Positions 41,959-49,883 of a DNA stretch of 64,000 nucleotides are shown here, in pieces. This DNA is from an uncultured Actinomycetes bacterium. GTDB taxonomy: Bacteria; Actinomycetota; Actinomycetes; Nanopelagicales; Nanopelagicaceae. Location of the stretch: contig CAIJOY010000044.1 of the NCBI GenBank assembly GCA_903822425.1, forward strand, positions 17,083 through 81,082. Direction: 5' to 3'. Position numbers and translations under genes: made by a program. Position 1 is the first letter of the stretch, and each line of letters starts with the position of its first letter. Under the pieces are notes generated by a model. That model had not been told where the DNA came from, searched no databases, and was given only the letters and a program-made list of their open reading frames with translations.

Positions 41959-42714
41959 ATGGTCGACAAGAGAGATTTTGCCGGGCAAGTTGTCGTGGTT
42001 GTTGGGGCCGGCAACGGAATTGGTCGCGCAACGGTAGGTCTGTTGAAAGAACGTGGCGCGCGCGTGATTGCTTTTGATAACAATGGCGAAGCACTCAAGG
42101 CTCTTCGTGCAGAGTTCTCATTAGATGAGACGCAAATTTCCACTCTTGATGTTTCTGATGAAGAGCAAGTTCGCGAGAGCATCGCTCAGGTGCTGGCGCA
42201 AGAAAAGCGGATAGATGCGCTAGTCAACAGTGCAGGCATGACTGGTCCTACCAATCGCAAATTAGAGGAAGTGCTCTGGTCTGAGTTTGAGAAGACTTTA
42301 CGTGTAAACCTTTTTGGGGCAATCTGGTTAACGCAACAGGTATTGCCCATTATGAAAGCCCAGAAATATGGTCGAATCGTTCACGTTACGTCGATTGCTG
42401 GCAAAGAAGGAAATCCTGGTATGGCTCCTTACAACACATCTAAGTCTGGGATGATTGGTTTTGTTAAAGGAATTGCTAAGGAAGTTGCTCCGGAGGGGAT
42501 TACGATCAACGCAGTTGCCCCGGCTGTTATACGAACTCCGATGAACGCCGAAACGAGCGAGGAAACTTTAAAGTACATGATTGCTCGGATTCCAATGGGA
42601 CGAGTAGGCGAAGCTGAAGAAGTAGCTGAAACTATTTGTTTTGCAGCATCTCGTGCTTGTTCGTTTACAACCGGATTTACTTTCGATACTTCAGGTGGAC
42701 GCGCTACGTACTAA
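41959..42714 (+). CDS. FabG-like short-chain dehydrogenase
   Basis: A 251-residue SDR. GAGNGIG (16-22), NSAGMTG, the catalytic Ser in VTSIAG and YNTSKSG (Tyr/Lys) are all canonical, and the C-terminus ends in the FDTSGGRATY strand typical of FabG-like enzymes. ATG 41959 is preferred over a TTG at 41950. It stands alone between two divergent minus-strand operons; its start is 111 bp from the U32-like gene, so it may be co-regulated with that operon. Its 3' end overlaps the amidohydrolase gene by 24 nt. Confidence 0.9.
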   Translation: MVDKRDFAGQVVVVVGAGNGIGRATVGLLKERGARVIAFDNNGEALKALRAEFSLDETQISTLDVSDEEQVRESIAQVLAQEKRIDALVNSAGMTGPTNRKLEEVLWSEFEKTLRVNLFGAIWLTQQVLPIMKAQKYGRIVHVTSIAGKEGNPGMAPYNTSKSGMIGFVKGIAKEVAPEGITINAVAPAVIRTPMNAETSEETLKYMIARIPMGRVGEAEEVAETICFAASRACSFTTGFTFDTSGGRATY

Positions 42715-43476
42715 CTGTTGCAGGCCAGCGACAATCTGAGCAAGTCCACAAGTTGGTGTAAGTACGTCATCCAGGAATGTATCGGCGCGAATTTCCATCA
42801 TGATCGCCTCTACTCGTGCATCCTTTTCATAATGTTTCAGAGGAACATAAGTTCCAGAATATGGTTGATTTTCGACGATATCTCCGATGAAGGCGAAGGC
42901 GCTTCGGGCAGATTCATATAGGGATCGAGAAGTATGGAAAGGATCAGTTCCTATGCAAATAGCAGGGCGTAGATCATCTTTGTTCATAGAGTTGGCATGT
43001 GCAATCGGGCGGTAGGAATGCACATCAATGATGAGGCATCTATTTAGCGCTAGGAGACGCTCATTGACAAGCGCTTCAATGGCCAAGGCGTATGGATGAA
43101 AATATTTATCTAGTAATTCTTGGTCGAATTCAGAAGTTCGCAGTTTAAGGCCATGTGAATTCTTGTGATAAACCGCGCCCATTCCTACCGAATTCATTGC
43201 TTCTCGATCATCCGGAAAGCGCTCTGGATCGATAACCAGTCGGGAGAGTTCATTGATAAATATCCACGGTTGTTTGCCCGCGATCTTGGCAGATTCGTAG
43301 GCGAGTTGGTCTGTATGAGAATCAGTCATTTCATCGAGTTCTAGTTTGAGTTGGGCGTCATCGAGCAATATCCCGGTGCGTACCCTCGATGGAATCTCAC
43401 GGGAAGAATGAGGAACATGCAAAATTACATGAGAATCAGGATCCCCTGGAATTATCTTGAAGGAGCTCACGGGCAC
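42691..43476 (-). CDS. N-formylglutamate amidohydrolase homologue
   Basis: A 261-residue member of the N-formylglutamate deformylase family (zinc amidohydrolases). HVPHSSREIP at the N-terminus, NELSRLVIDPERFPDD, and IIDVHSYRPIAHAN carry the metal and substrate residues; the length is normal. The classic enzyme ends histidine degradation, but no hut gene is nearby. Here it lies 2 nt after the ATPase of an ABC importer and so is under the same SAM-IV riboswitch. That suggests it deacylates an imported sulfur compound such as an N-formyl or N-acyl methionine, which is inference. Confidence 0.85.
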   Translation of the reverse strand: MPVSSFKIIPGDPDSHVILHVPHSSREIPSRVRTGILLDDAQLKLELDEMTDSHTDQLAYESAKIAGKQPWIFINELSRLVIDPERFPDDREAMNSVGMGAVYHKNSHGLKLRTSEFDQELLDKYFHPYALAIEALVNERLLALNRCLIIDVHSYRPIAHANSMNKDDLRPAICIGTDPFHTSRSLYESARSAFAFIGDIVENQPYSGTYVPLKHYEKDARVEAIMMEIRADTFLDDVLTPTCGLAQIVAGLQQLVRSAST

Positions 43477-43478
43477 AA

Positions 43479-44228
43479 TTACAAACGACCGGCCTCATGA
43501 ACGCGCTTGAGGAAGTCTTGAGTTCGTGGATCAGTAGGGTTTTCTAGAACTCTCGATGGCGGGCCATATTCCACAATTCTTCCTTGATGCAGAAAACAAA
43601 CTTCATCGGCAACTTGTTTGGCAAAACCCATTTCATGAGTGGCAATAACCATCGTCATGCCTTCATGTTTAAGATCACGCACGGTGCTGAGAACTTCATT
43701 GACTAAAACTGGATCCAGAGCCGAGGTGACTTCATCTAAAAGTAGAAGGCGTGGTTTCAGAGCGAGGGATCTAATGATGGCAACGCGTTGTTGTTGACCA
43801 CCGCTGAGGCGATCCGGATATTGATCGGCTTTATCACTGAGGCCAAATCGAATAAGAAGTTCTTTAGCTTGTTCGCGCGCTTGTTCGCGAGAGAGTCCTT
43901 GTACACGGATGGGAGCCAGGGTGATGTTTTCTATTACGCTCATATGAGGGAAGAGATTGAAAGATTGAAAGACCATACCTAATTTGCGTCGTACTTCATC
44001 AGAGTTGACTCGGGGATCACTAATTTCAATACCATCAAGCTTGATCACTCCGTCATCAATACCATCAAGCAAGTTGATGCATCGCAGCAAGGTGGATTTC
44101 CCAGAACCAGAAGCACCAATAAACACGGTTGCTGTATGTACCGGAACATCTATCGAAATATCTTGGAGCACAACGTCTTTGCCGAAGGATTTTCGAAGAT
44201 TCTCAATCGCAAGAACTGGAGTTGTCAT
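43479..44228 (-). CDS. Amino-acid ABC transporter ATPase
   Basis: A 249-residue ATPase of the polar amino acid importer type (GlnQ/HisP-like). Walker A GASGSGKS is at 38-45, the signature LSGGQQQR and Walker B LLLLDEVTSALDP follow, with H in IATHEMG. It powers the permease and binding protein encoded upstream; the permease stop overlaps its start by 4 nt. Part of the riboswitch-controlled operon. Confidence 0.94.
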   Translation of the reverse strand: MTTPVLAIENLRKSFGKDVVLQDISIDVPVHTATVFIGASGSGKSTLLRCINLLDGIDDGVIKLDGIEISDPRVNSDEVRRKLGMVFQSFNLFPHMSVIENITLAPIRVQGLSREQAREQAKELLIRFGLSDKADQYPDRLSGGQQQRVAIIRSLALKPRLLLLDEVTSALDPVLVNEVLSTVRDLKHEGMTMVIATHEMGFAKQVADEVCFLHQGRIVEYGPPSRVLENPTDPRTQDFLKRVHEAGRL

Positions 44229-45124
44229 GCTAAACCTTGAGCATTCTGGCGCTGAATCGCTTTGCGCATTGTGTGATCTGTAAATCGAGTCAGAGGCACA
44301 GTTAATAGAAGAAAGAGCAAAGCAGCCATGACGTAGGGGGTGTAATTGAAACTTCGACTGCTGGAAATTTGTGCGGCACGAACGGCATCGGTAACGCCAA
44401 GAATTGAAACCAAACCTGTGTCTTTTATAAGGGAAACCAAGTCATTGAGGAGTGGGGGAGTCACGCGACGAAGGGCCTGCGGCAACACCACATGACGCAA
44501 CGTTTGAAAGTTTGTGAGTCCTAATGAGCGAGCAGCAGCCCGCTGACTTGGGTGGACAGTAAGGATTCCGCTGCGAAGTACTTCTGCCACATAAGCTGAG
44601 TAAGTGATGATGACGGCAGTTGTTCCTAGGACCATGACATTGCGCGTGAGCCCCGGAAGACGTAGTGCCGGAATTCCAAAACCAACGAGCAAAATAATGA
44701 GCAACATAGGTACGCCACGAAAAACATCTACATAGACAGTGGCAAGAAGTCGAAATGGAGTGAGAGCTGGAGACCGTGAAGTTCGAGTAAGAGCCAAAAT
44801 TAATCCAAAAACGCTCACGCAGGATGCTGCGATCACAGTGAGCAAGATGTTAGTCGTGAACCCGAGAATAACTTTAGGCAGAATTTCAAAACCGTAAGCC
44901 CATGCGAAAAAAGTATCGGTCAAACTTTTCCAGCCAGGAGAAGTTACAAGAACTGCAGCCAAAGTTCCCAGTACCAAAAAGCTCGAGATTGTTGCGATCA
45001 TAATGTTCCGACGGTTTTGGTCGGATCTAATTTTGCGACGTTGAAGTTCTAGATTGCTAGGTTTCCACAAGGAAGAGGCGCGACCTCCTTCATCAGAGGC
45101 CGCGCCACCTTCTTGTTCAGTCAT
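44225..45124 (-). CDS. Amino-acid ABC transporter permease
   Basis: A 299-residue HisM/GlnP-type permease. After a charged cytosolic N-terminus (about 1-40, rich in Gly, Glu and Arg) come five or more membrane segments and the EAA-like loop HPSQRAAARSLGLTNFQTLRHVVLPQALRR that docks the ATPase. Only one permease gene is present, so it would act as a homodimer. It is preceded by the binding-protein gene 36 nt away. Confidence 0.93.
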   Translation of the reverse strand: MTEQEGGAASDEGGRASSLWKPSNLELQRRKIRSDQNRRNIMIATISSFLVLGTLAAVLVTSPGWKSLTDTFFAWAYGFEILPKVILGFTTNILLTVIAASCVSVFGLILALTRTSRSPALTPFRLLATVYVDVFRGVPMLLIILLVGFGIPALRLPGLTRNVMVLGTTAVIITYSAYVAEVLRSGILTVHPSQRAAARSLGLTNFQTLRHVVLPQALRRVTPPLLNDLVSLIKDTGLVSILGVTDAVRAAQISSSRSFNYTPYVMAALLFLLLTVPLTRFTDHTMRKAIQRQNAQGLA

Positions 45125-45159
45125 TCGTTTTCCATCAGGTAGATGAGACGATTTTCAAA

Positions 45160-46020
45160 TTACTTGAGAACCGGAGCTCCAGCCGCTGTTGTCAGCCACT
45201 TGTCTTGAATGGTTTGCAATTCTCCGCTTGTGCGGATTGCATCGAGAGCTTGAGTTACGCATGCAGTGATTGGGCTGTCTTTTGCAAGCAAGAGTCCAGC
45301 ACCTTGATCATTTGAGTCACGGTTTTCAATCTGGCCAACAATGATTCCGTTGGTGACTTCAGCAGCCGATAGATAGAAGGCAGTTGGGAGGTCTACAACT
45401 AAGCCATCAATCTGACCATTTTTTAACGCAGCAACTGCTGCAGCGTTGTCGTTGAAAACTTGAGCTTTCAGACCCAGTTGAACTTCAATAGTGTCCAAAG
45501 AAGTTGAACCAACAGCAGCTCCCAATTTCGCACCTTTCAAGCCAGCAAGAGTCGTAACGCCTTCAATCTTGCTTCCCTTTGCAGAGACGATCGCCTGATT
45601 GGAGAAATAGTAAGCACTTGAGAAGTCAACAACCTTTGCGCGATCGGCTGTAATTGAGTATTGCTGAATGTTGAAATCGAAAGTTTTTGGTCCAGGTGTA
45701 ATCGCAGAATCAAATGTTGTACGAACCCATGTGACTGCGGAATTTTCGTACCCAAGTTGCTTGGCGACTGCATAAGCAACTGCTGCTTCAAAGCCCTCGC
45801 CAGATTCTGGCTTGTCGTTCAGAACCCATGGTTCATATGCTGGCTCGCCAGTTGCGATTGTCAGTACACCTGGTGTGAGAGTCTGGAGAGAAGCTGGTGC
45901 ACAACTTGTTGTATCAGTTGCAGAACTAGCAGTGTTAGTTTCTGCTTTGGCGCATGATGAAAGCCCTAGCGCAAGAAGTACGGTGACCGCCGCGAGGGTA
46001 AGAGTTTTATTGGTTTTCAT
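45160..46020 (-). CDS. Amino-acid ABC transporter substrate-binding lipoprotein
   Basis: A 286-residue family 3 binding protein. The lipobox LSSC (C23) gives lipid anchoring outside the membrane. FDFNIQQYSITADRAKVVDFSSAYY and GLVVDLPTAFYL are typical of polar amino acid receptors. It is the first gene after a SAM-IV riboswitch (46041-46147), so its ligand is probably methionine, cysteine or a related sulfur compound rather than glutamate or glutamine. GGAAAGG, 8 nt upstream of the ATG, is the ribosome-binding site that the riboswitch would control. Confidence 0.9.
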   Translation of the reverse strand: MKTNKTLTLAAVTVLLALGLSSCAKAETNTASSATDTTSCAPASLQTLTPGVLTIATGEPAYEPWVLNDKPESGEGFEAAVAYAVAKQLGYENSAVTWVRTTFDSAITPGPKTFDFNIQQYSITADRAKVVDFSSAYYFSNQAIVSAKGSKIEGVTTLAGLKGAKLGAAVGSTSLDTIEVQLGLKAQVFNDNAAAVAALKNGQIDGLVVDLPTAFYLSAAEVTNGIIVGQIENRDSNDQGAGLLLAKDSPITACVTQALDAIRTSGELQTIQDKWLTTAAGAPVLK

Positions 46021-46040
46021 GAGATACCTTTCCGATTTTC

Positions 46041-46147
46041 GTCGCTTGCCATAACGATTGCTATGGCCTGGTCTTCACCCGGAGCACCCCACCGCGATGG
46101 AGGGTTGCCGATCAGCAAGCCGGGGCTATGTGCTGATACTCATGACC
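46041..46147 (-). ncRNA. SAM-IV riboswitch
   Basis: On the minus strand the leader begins GGTCATGAG (46147-46139), the SAM-I/IV core start. P1 pairs GGTC with GACC; P2 pairs ATCAGCA with TGCTGAT around a loop whose GCCCCGG can form a pseudoknot with CTCCGGG; CGGCAACCCTCC then GGTGGGGTGC form P3. A further hairpin (CCATAG/TTATGG) and GGCAAGCGAC after the core separate SAM-IV from SAM-I. Its end lies a few nt before the Shine-Dalgarno of the binding-protein gene, so SAM binding probably blocks translation. The match is to the Streptomyces/Mycobacterium form of this class, recalled, not computed. Confidence 0.88.
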
Positions 46148-46220
46148 TGTCGCGAAGGCTACCAATTACTGTGAAAAATTGCGAAATAGGCGCCATGAAA
46201 AATCCCTGAAGGATCTCCAC

Positions 46221-46233
46221 TAGCCTAGGTCTC
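46221..46233 (+). promoter_or_regulatory. Leaderless -10 box of copC
   Basis: TAGCCT (46221-46226) and a 7-nt spacer precede ATG 46234. Confidence 0.55.
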
Positions 46234-46788
46234 ATGCATACACTGGCGGGCAGGGTTATTGCCGTAGGAATGCTGACGCTTTCTGTCCTTGGCGGAGTAC
46301 TTCCCTATGCAAATGCTCATTCCGAATTGGTTAGTTCAACGCCACAACGTGATGAGATTCTCGTAGCCCTTCCCAGGCAAGTACTCCTCACTTTTAACGA
46401 AAATTTGATGGAAATGGGCGCCTCTGAAGGCAATGTGGTGGTGGTCAAAGATCAACAAGGGATGCAGATTGATGATGGTCTTTCACAAGTTACTGGCAGT
46501 GGAATCGCAGTTGGTCTGATTGATAAAGGACAGATAGGGCTCATGCAAGTTTCTTATCGGGTTGTCTCTGAAGATGGTCATGTCGTGACCGGAGACTTTT
46601 CATTCACTGTGAACTCCAATGATGGGCAACCAGATGTTCAAGCCACTGTTGCAGCTTCCCCGCTTGCAGAGGTAACTCAGCCACGCTCGAACAATGCACT
46701 GCAGAGAGTTCTACTCATTTCATTTTCACTTGCGGCATTTGCAATGTGGTTTATGGCGCATAGACGCCGCAACGGCAGCAGGGATTAG
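46234..46788 (+). CDS. copC: CopC-domain copper-binding protein with membrane anchor
   Basis: A 184-residue protein. A signal peptide ends at A28, leaving His29 as the first mature residue, the Cu(II)-binding His1 of CopC; the motif SEDGHVVTGDFSF supplies a second His. A CopC beta-barrel (about 29-130) is followed by a linker and a C-terminal membrane helix (about 160-177). It binds copper outside the cell. No copD or ycnJ-type gene follows; instead a SulP transporter starts directly after the stop, which is unusual. Confidence 0.88.
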   Translation: MHTLAGRVIAVGMLTLSVLGGVLPYANAHSELVSSTPQRDEILVALPRQVLLTFNENLMEMGASEGNVVVVKDQQGMQIDDGLSQVTGSGIAVGLIDKGQIGLMQVSYRVVSEDGHVVTGDFSFTVNSNDGQPDVQATVAASPLAEVTQPRSNNALQRVLLISFSLAAFAMWFMAHRRRNGSRD

Positions 46789-48045
46789 TTGATCAGGGGT
46801 TTTCTGCCACATCGTTTTGATTACGATCTCAGCAGGAAAACTTTCTCCAGAGATCTCGTTGCTGGTATCACCGTCGCGGTTGTTGCGCTGCCTTTGGCAC
46901 TCGGTTTTGGTATCACATCTGGAATGTCTGCTGCTGCGGGATTGACCACAGCAATTATTGCTGGATTTATTGCTGCCATCTTTGGAGGTTCCAATTTTCA
47001 AGTAAGTGGGCCGACTGGCGCGATGACTGTCATTCTTATTCCTATCATTCACAGCTACGGAGTAAAGGCCATACCTTTCTTGGGTGTTATTGCCGGCTTG
47101 ATGGTGATTGCAATGTCACTTTTTCGGTTAGGTTCTTTTCTGAATCGAATTCCTTGGGGAGTAGTGGAAGGGTTCACCGTCGGAATCGCCTGCGTAATTG
47201 GGTTACAACAACTTCCTCTTGCACTCGGAGTCCCTAAAGGCGGTGGAGATAGAACACTTGGCGTCGCACTTGCAACGGTGAGAAACGCATTGCATGCGGG
47301 AATTCACTGGGCCACGTTGAGTGTTGTCGTGTTTACGTTGACCGTCAAATTTACTTTCCCAATGCTTTCGCGATGGCTGAAATTTCGCGTCCATATTCCA
47401 GCAAGTTTTGTTGCCATTGTTGCCTCGTTGATAGGTGTGAAAGTTGCTCATATATCCACAGCGACTATTGGGGAAATTCCTCGCAGCATTGCAAGTTGGC
47501 GCGCTTCAGATCTTCGATGGGTTGATGCACCACATTTGCTTTGGCCCGCATTTTTGATCGCAATTTTATGCGCCATCGAATCTTTGCTTTCAGCACGCGT
47601 AGCTGATGGAATGGTGCATGTCGATGAGAAGGCCCGCTACCTTCCAGATCGCGAATTATTCGGACAAGGATTAGCAACTGCCATCGCTTCCATCTTTGGT
47701 GGAATGCCAGCCACGGGCGCGATTGCTCGGACCAGCGTCAATGTTCGATCACGCGCACAGACACGGATGGCATCAATCATTCACGCCGGTGTACTTTTAT
47801 TTCTGGCTTTAGTGCTTGCACCTTGGGTAAGCCAAATTCCTGCAGCTGCAATTGCAGGAGTTCTCATAGGTACGAGTTACAGAATTCTCAATCCAACTTC
47901 TTTGCGCGAATCACTGCAAACTACCAAGAGTGAAGCATCTGTCCTAATAGTGACTGCAGTGGCAACTCTTGCAATCGATCTCATTTGGGGAATTGGTCTA
48001 GGAATCGCCCTTTATTCACTCCTCAAGCGAGCGAAAAAGATTTAG
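46789..48045 (+). CDS. SulP-family anion transporter without STAS domain
   Basis: A 418-residue membrane protein with 10-12 hydrophobic segments. VAGITVAVVALPLALGFG and FGGSNFQVSGPTGAMTVIL are the signature parts of the SulP/SLC26 fold; IARTSVNVRSRAQTRMASI is the conserved loop near the substrate site. It stops right after the last helix (ALYSLLKRAKKI), so the cytosolic STAS domain of most members is missing. Substrate could be sulfate, bicarbonate or a dicarboxylate. The start is TTG 46789, directly after the copC stop, with AGGGA upstream. The close coupling to CopC is odd. Confidence 0.87.
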   Translation: MIRGFLPHRFDYDLSRKTFSRDLVAGITVAVVALPLALGFGITSGMSAAAGLTTAIIAGFIAAIFGGSNFQVSGPTGAMTVILIPIIHSYGVKAIPFLGVIAGLMVIAMSLFRLGSFLNRIPWGVVEGFTVGIACVIGLQQLPLALGVPKGGGDRTLGVALATVRNALHAGIHWATLSVVVFTLTVKFTFPMLSRWLKFRVHIPASFVAIVASLIGVKVAHISTATIGEIPRSIASWRASDLRWVDAPHLLWPAFLIAILCAIESLLSARVADGMVHVDEKARYLPDRELFGQGLATAIASIFGGMPATGAIARTSVNVRSRAQTRMASIIHAGVLLFLALVLAPWVSQIPAAAIAGVLIGTSYRILNPTSLRESLQTTKSEASVLIVTAVATLAIDLIWGIGLGIALYSLLKRAKKI

Positions 48046-49883
48046 TTTTCATCTCTCCAAGAGTGCCAAAGATCAGCGTAGGAACCTTCGGCTTCCATCA
48101 ATTCCTGATGTGAACCCCATTCGGTGATCTTGCCATCTTCCATGACAGCAATAACATCAGCATCATGCGCAGTTTGGAGTCGATGAGCAATCGCAATGAC
48201 TGTTCGGTTTGCTAAGACAGCAGACAGCGAAGACTCCAGATGTCGAGCGGCACGTTGATCCATCAGCGATGTTGCTTCATCCAAAATCAAGGTATGTGGA
48301 TCGGCTAGAACAAGACGGGCGAGAGCTACTTGTTGGGCTTGCGCCGGCAGAAGTCTCATTCCTCCAGTTCCGAGGATTGCTTCTAGCCCCTTTTCAAGCT
48401 CGCGGGCCCAGATATCTGCATCTACGGCGCGCAGAGCTTCCCATATTTCAGATTCTGTTGCTTGAGGATTTGCCAGCATAATATTTTCGCGAAGTGTGCC
48501 AGAAAAAATGTGATGTTCTTGCGTGACAAGTGCGACGTGTTTACGTGCTTTTTCCACTGGTAGGTAACCGATTTCAGAGCCGCCCACTGTCACACTTCCG
48601 GATCGCGGTGCTTGAATCCCAGCAAGCAATTTGCCTAACGTTGATTTGCCTGCGCCAGATGGTCCAACGATGGCGATACGTGTTCCAGGTTCGACAAGGA
48701 ATGAAAGGCCATTGAGCACATCACGTCCATCTTTATATCCATACTTCACATCTTTGCCTTCGACTAAAGATCCTTCGGGTTGGGAATCGCGTACTTCACG
48801 ATCTGGAACTTCATGGACTCCGAGAAGGCGTGACAATGAAGCTTTTCCGCTTTGCAACTCGTCAATCCACCAAAGCATTCCTTCCAGTGGTCCGACGAGC
48901 ATTTCTGAGTACAAAAGTGCAGCTGTAATTTGTGCAATAGACATTTGTCCAAGGAGATAGAAATGACTGCCTACAAGAAGAATGACGGCTAAAGGAATGA
49001 TGTAACCGCCTTCAACGAATGGAAACCATTGTGAACGAAGACGTAAGGTGTATCTCTCCCATTGGATCCAACGGCCAAGTGCAGCATCACTTCGTTCGAT
49101 GCGGTCATTACCTAACCCCAGTGCTTCGATCGTGCGACCAGATTCGGCCGATTCGACAAGGGTGGAATTCATCAGGGCATAAGAGGAAGCGACAACTCGA
49201 TAAGCCTGGGGGGAGCGCCGTAAGTAGCGACGGGTAATGGCAAAGACGAATGGCATAGCCATAAGGACAACGGCGATAAAGATTGGCGCAGTGAAGCCGA
49301 TGGCAATCAAAATACTCACGATCGAGATGATGCAGATGGTGATAATTGGAATCGCATCGCGAACTGCCCATGTAATGTGATCAATGTCGGTTGTCGTGCG
49401 GCTGAGAAGTTCTCCGCTGCCGGCACGTTCAACGATATTTGGGGGAAGTTGGACGACCGTTTCCAAAAATCGCTCTCTCAATGATGAAAGCACAAATTCA
49501 CCAAGAATGGAAGCTCGTACCCGAGTCCAGTAGGCAAAGAATGCACCAATAAGCAATGCACTAGCAGCGATAGCAAGAGTGAAAAGGATGCGCGCTTGGG
49601 CGGGATCTTTGCTGAGGTCGCCTAAAAGATTGCCAAAAACTCGTGGTGATACTAGTTCGGCAAGCGTGGTTACCAATTGTAAGAGTGCCACGATAATAAA
49701 TCCCTTACGGTGTTTGCCAACCAAAGAAAACATTTCCGAGTTGACGGTTTTGTTCGATGCAATCGGCAGGCGCGAAGAAGATCGATCTAGCCCAAAGTTG
49801 AGTGCAATCCGAGTAGACCATGTAGGAGGCGGTGCAAAGGCACTGGGTGGCAGGAAATCTTGATTAACTGGTTTAGCTCTCAT
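48042..49883 (-). CDS. ABC transporter, ATPase-competent half (degenerate signature)
   Basis: A 613-residue half-transporter with six membrane segments and a nucleotide-binding domain. Walker A GPSGAGKST is at 407-415, Walker B TLILDEATS and the switch AIAHRL are intact, but the signature reads LLPAQ at about 509 instead of LSGGQ. That is the complementary defect to the partner gene, so the pair forms one good ATP site. It probably exports a lipid, peptide or drug; substrate unknown. It overlaps the partner by 4 nt and the SulP gene by 4 nt tail to tail. Confidence 0.9.
   Translation of the reverse strand: MRAKPVNQDFLPPSAFAPPPTWSTRIALNFGLDRSSSRLPIASNKTVNSEMFSLVGKHRKGFIIVALLQLVTTLAELVSPRVFGNLLGDLSKDPAQARILFTLAIAASALLIGAFFAYWTRVRASILGEFVLSSLRERFLETVVQLPPNIVERAGSGELLSRTTTDIDHITWAVRDAIPIITICIISIVSILIAIGFTAPIFIAVVLMAMPFVFAITRRYLRRSPQAYRVVASSYALMNSTLVESAESGRTIEALGLGNDRIERSDAALGRWIQWERYTLRLRSQWFPFVEGGYIIPLAVILLVGSHFYLLGQMSIAQITAALLYSEMLVGPLEGMLWWIDELQSGKASLSRLLGVHEVPDREVRDSQPEGSLVEGKDVKYGYKDGRDVLNGLSFLVEPGTRIAIVGPSGAGKSTLGKLLAGIQAPRSGSVTVGGSEIGYLPVEKARKHVALVTQEHHIFSGTLRENIMLANPQATESEIWEALRAVDADIWARELEKGLEAILGTGGMRLLPAQAQQVALARLVLADPHTLILDEATSLMDQRAARHLESSLSAVLANRTVIAIAHRLQTAHDADVIAVMEDGKITEWGSHQELMEAEGSYADLWHSWRDEN

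Noticed and set aside
34042-46147. Genomic island with integrase or insertion sequence borders
   Set aside because: No integrase, transposase, tRNA or flanking direct repeat is visible, and base composition looks like the surroundings; the region is called accessory from gene content only.
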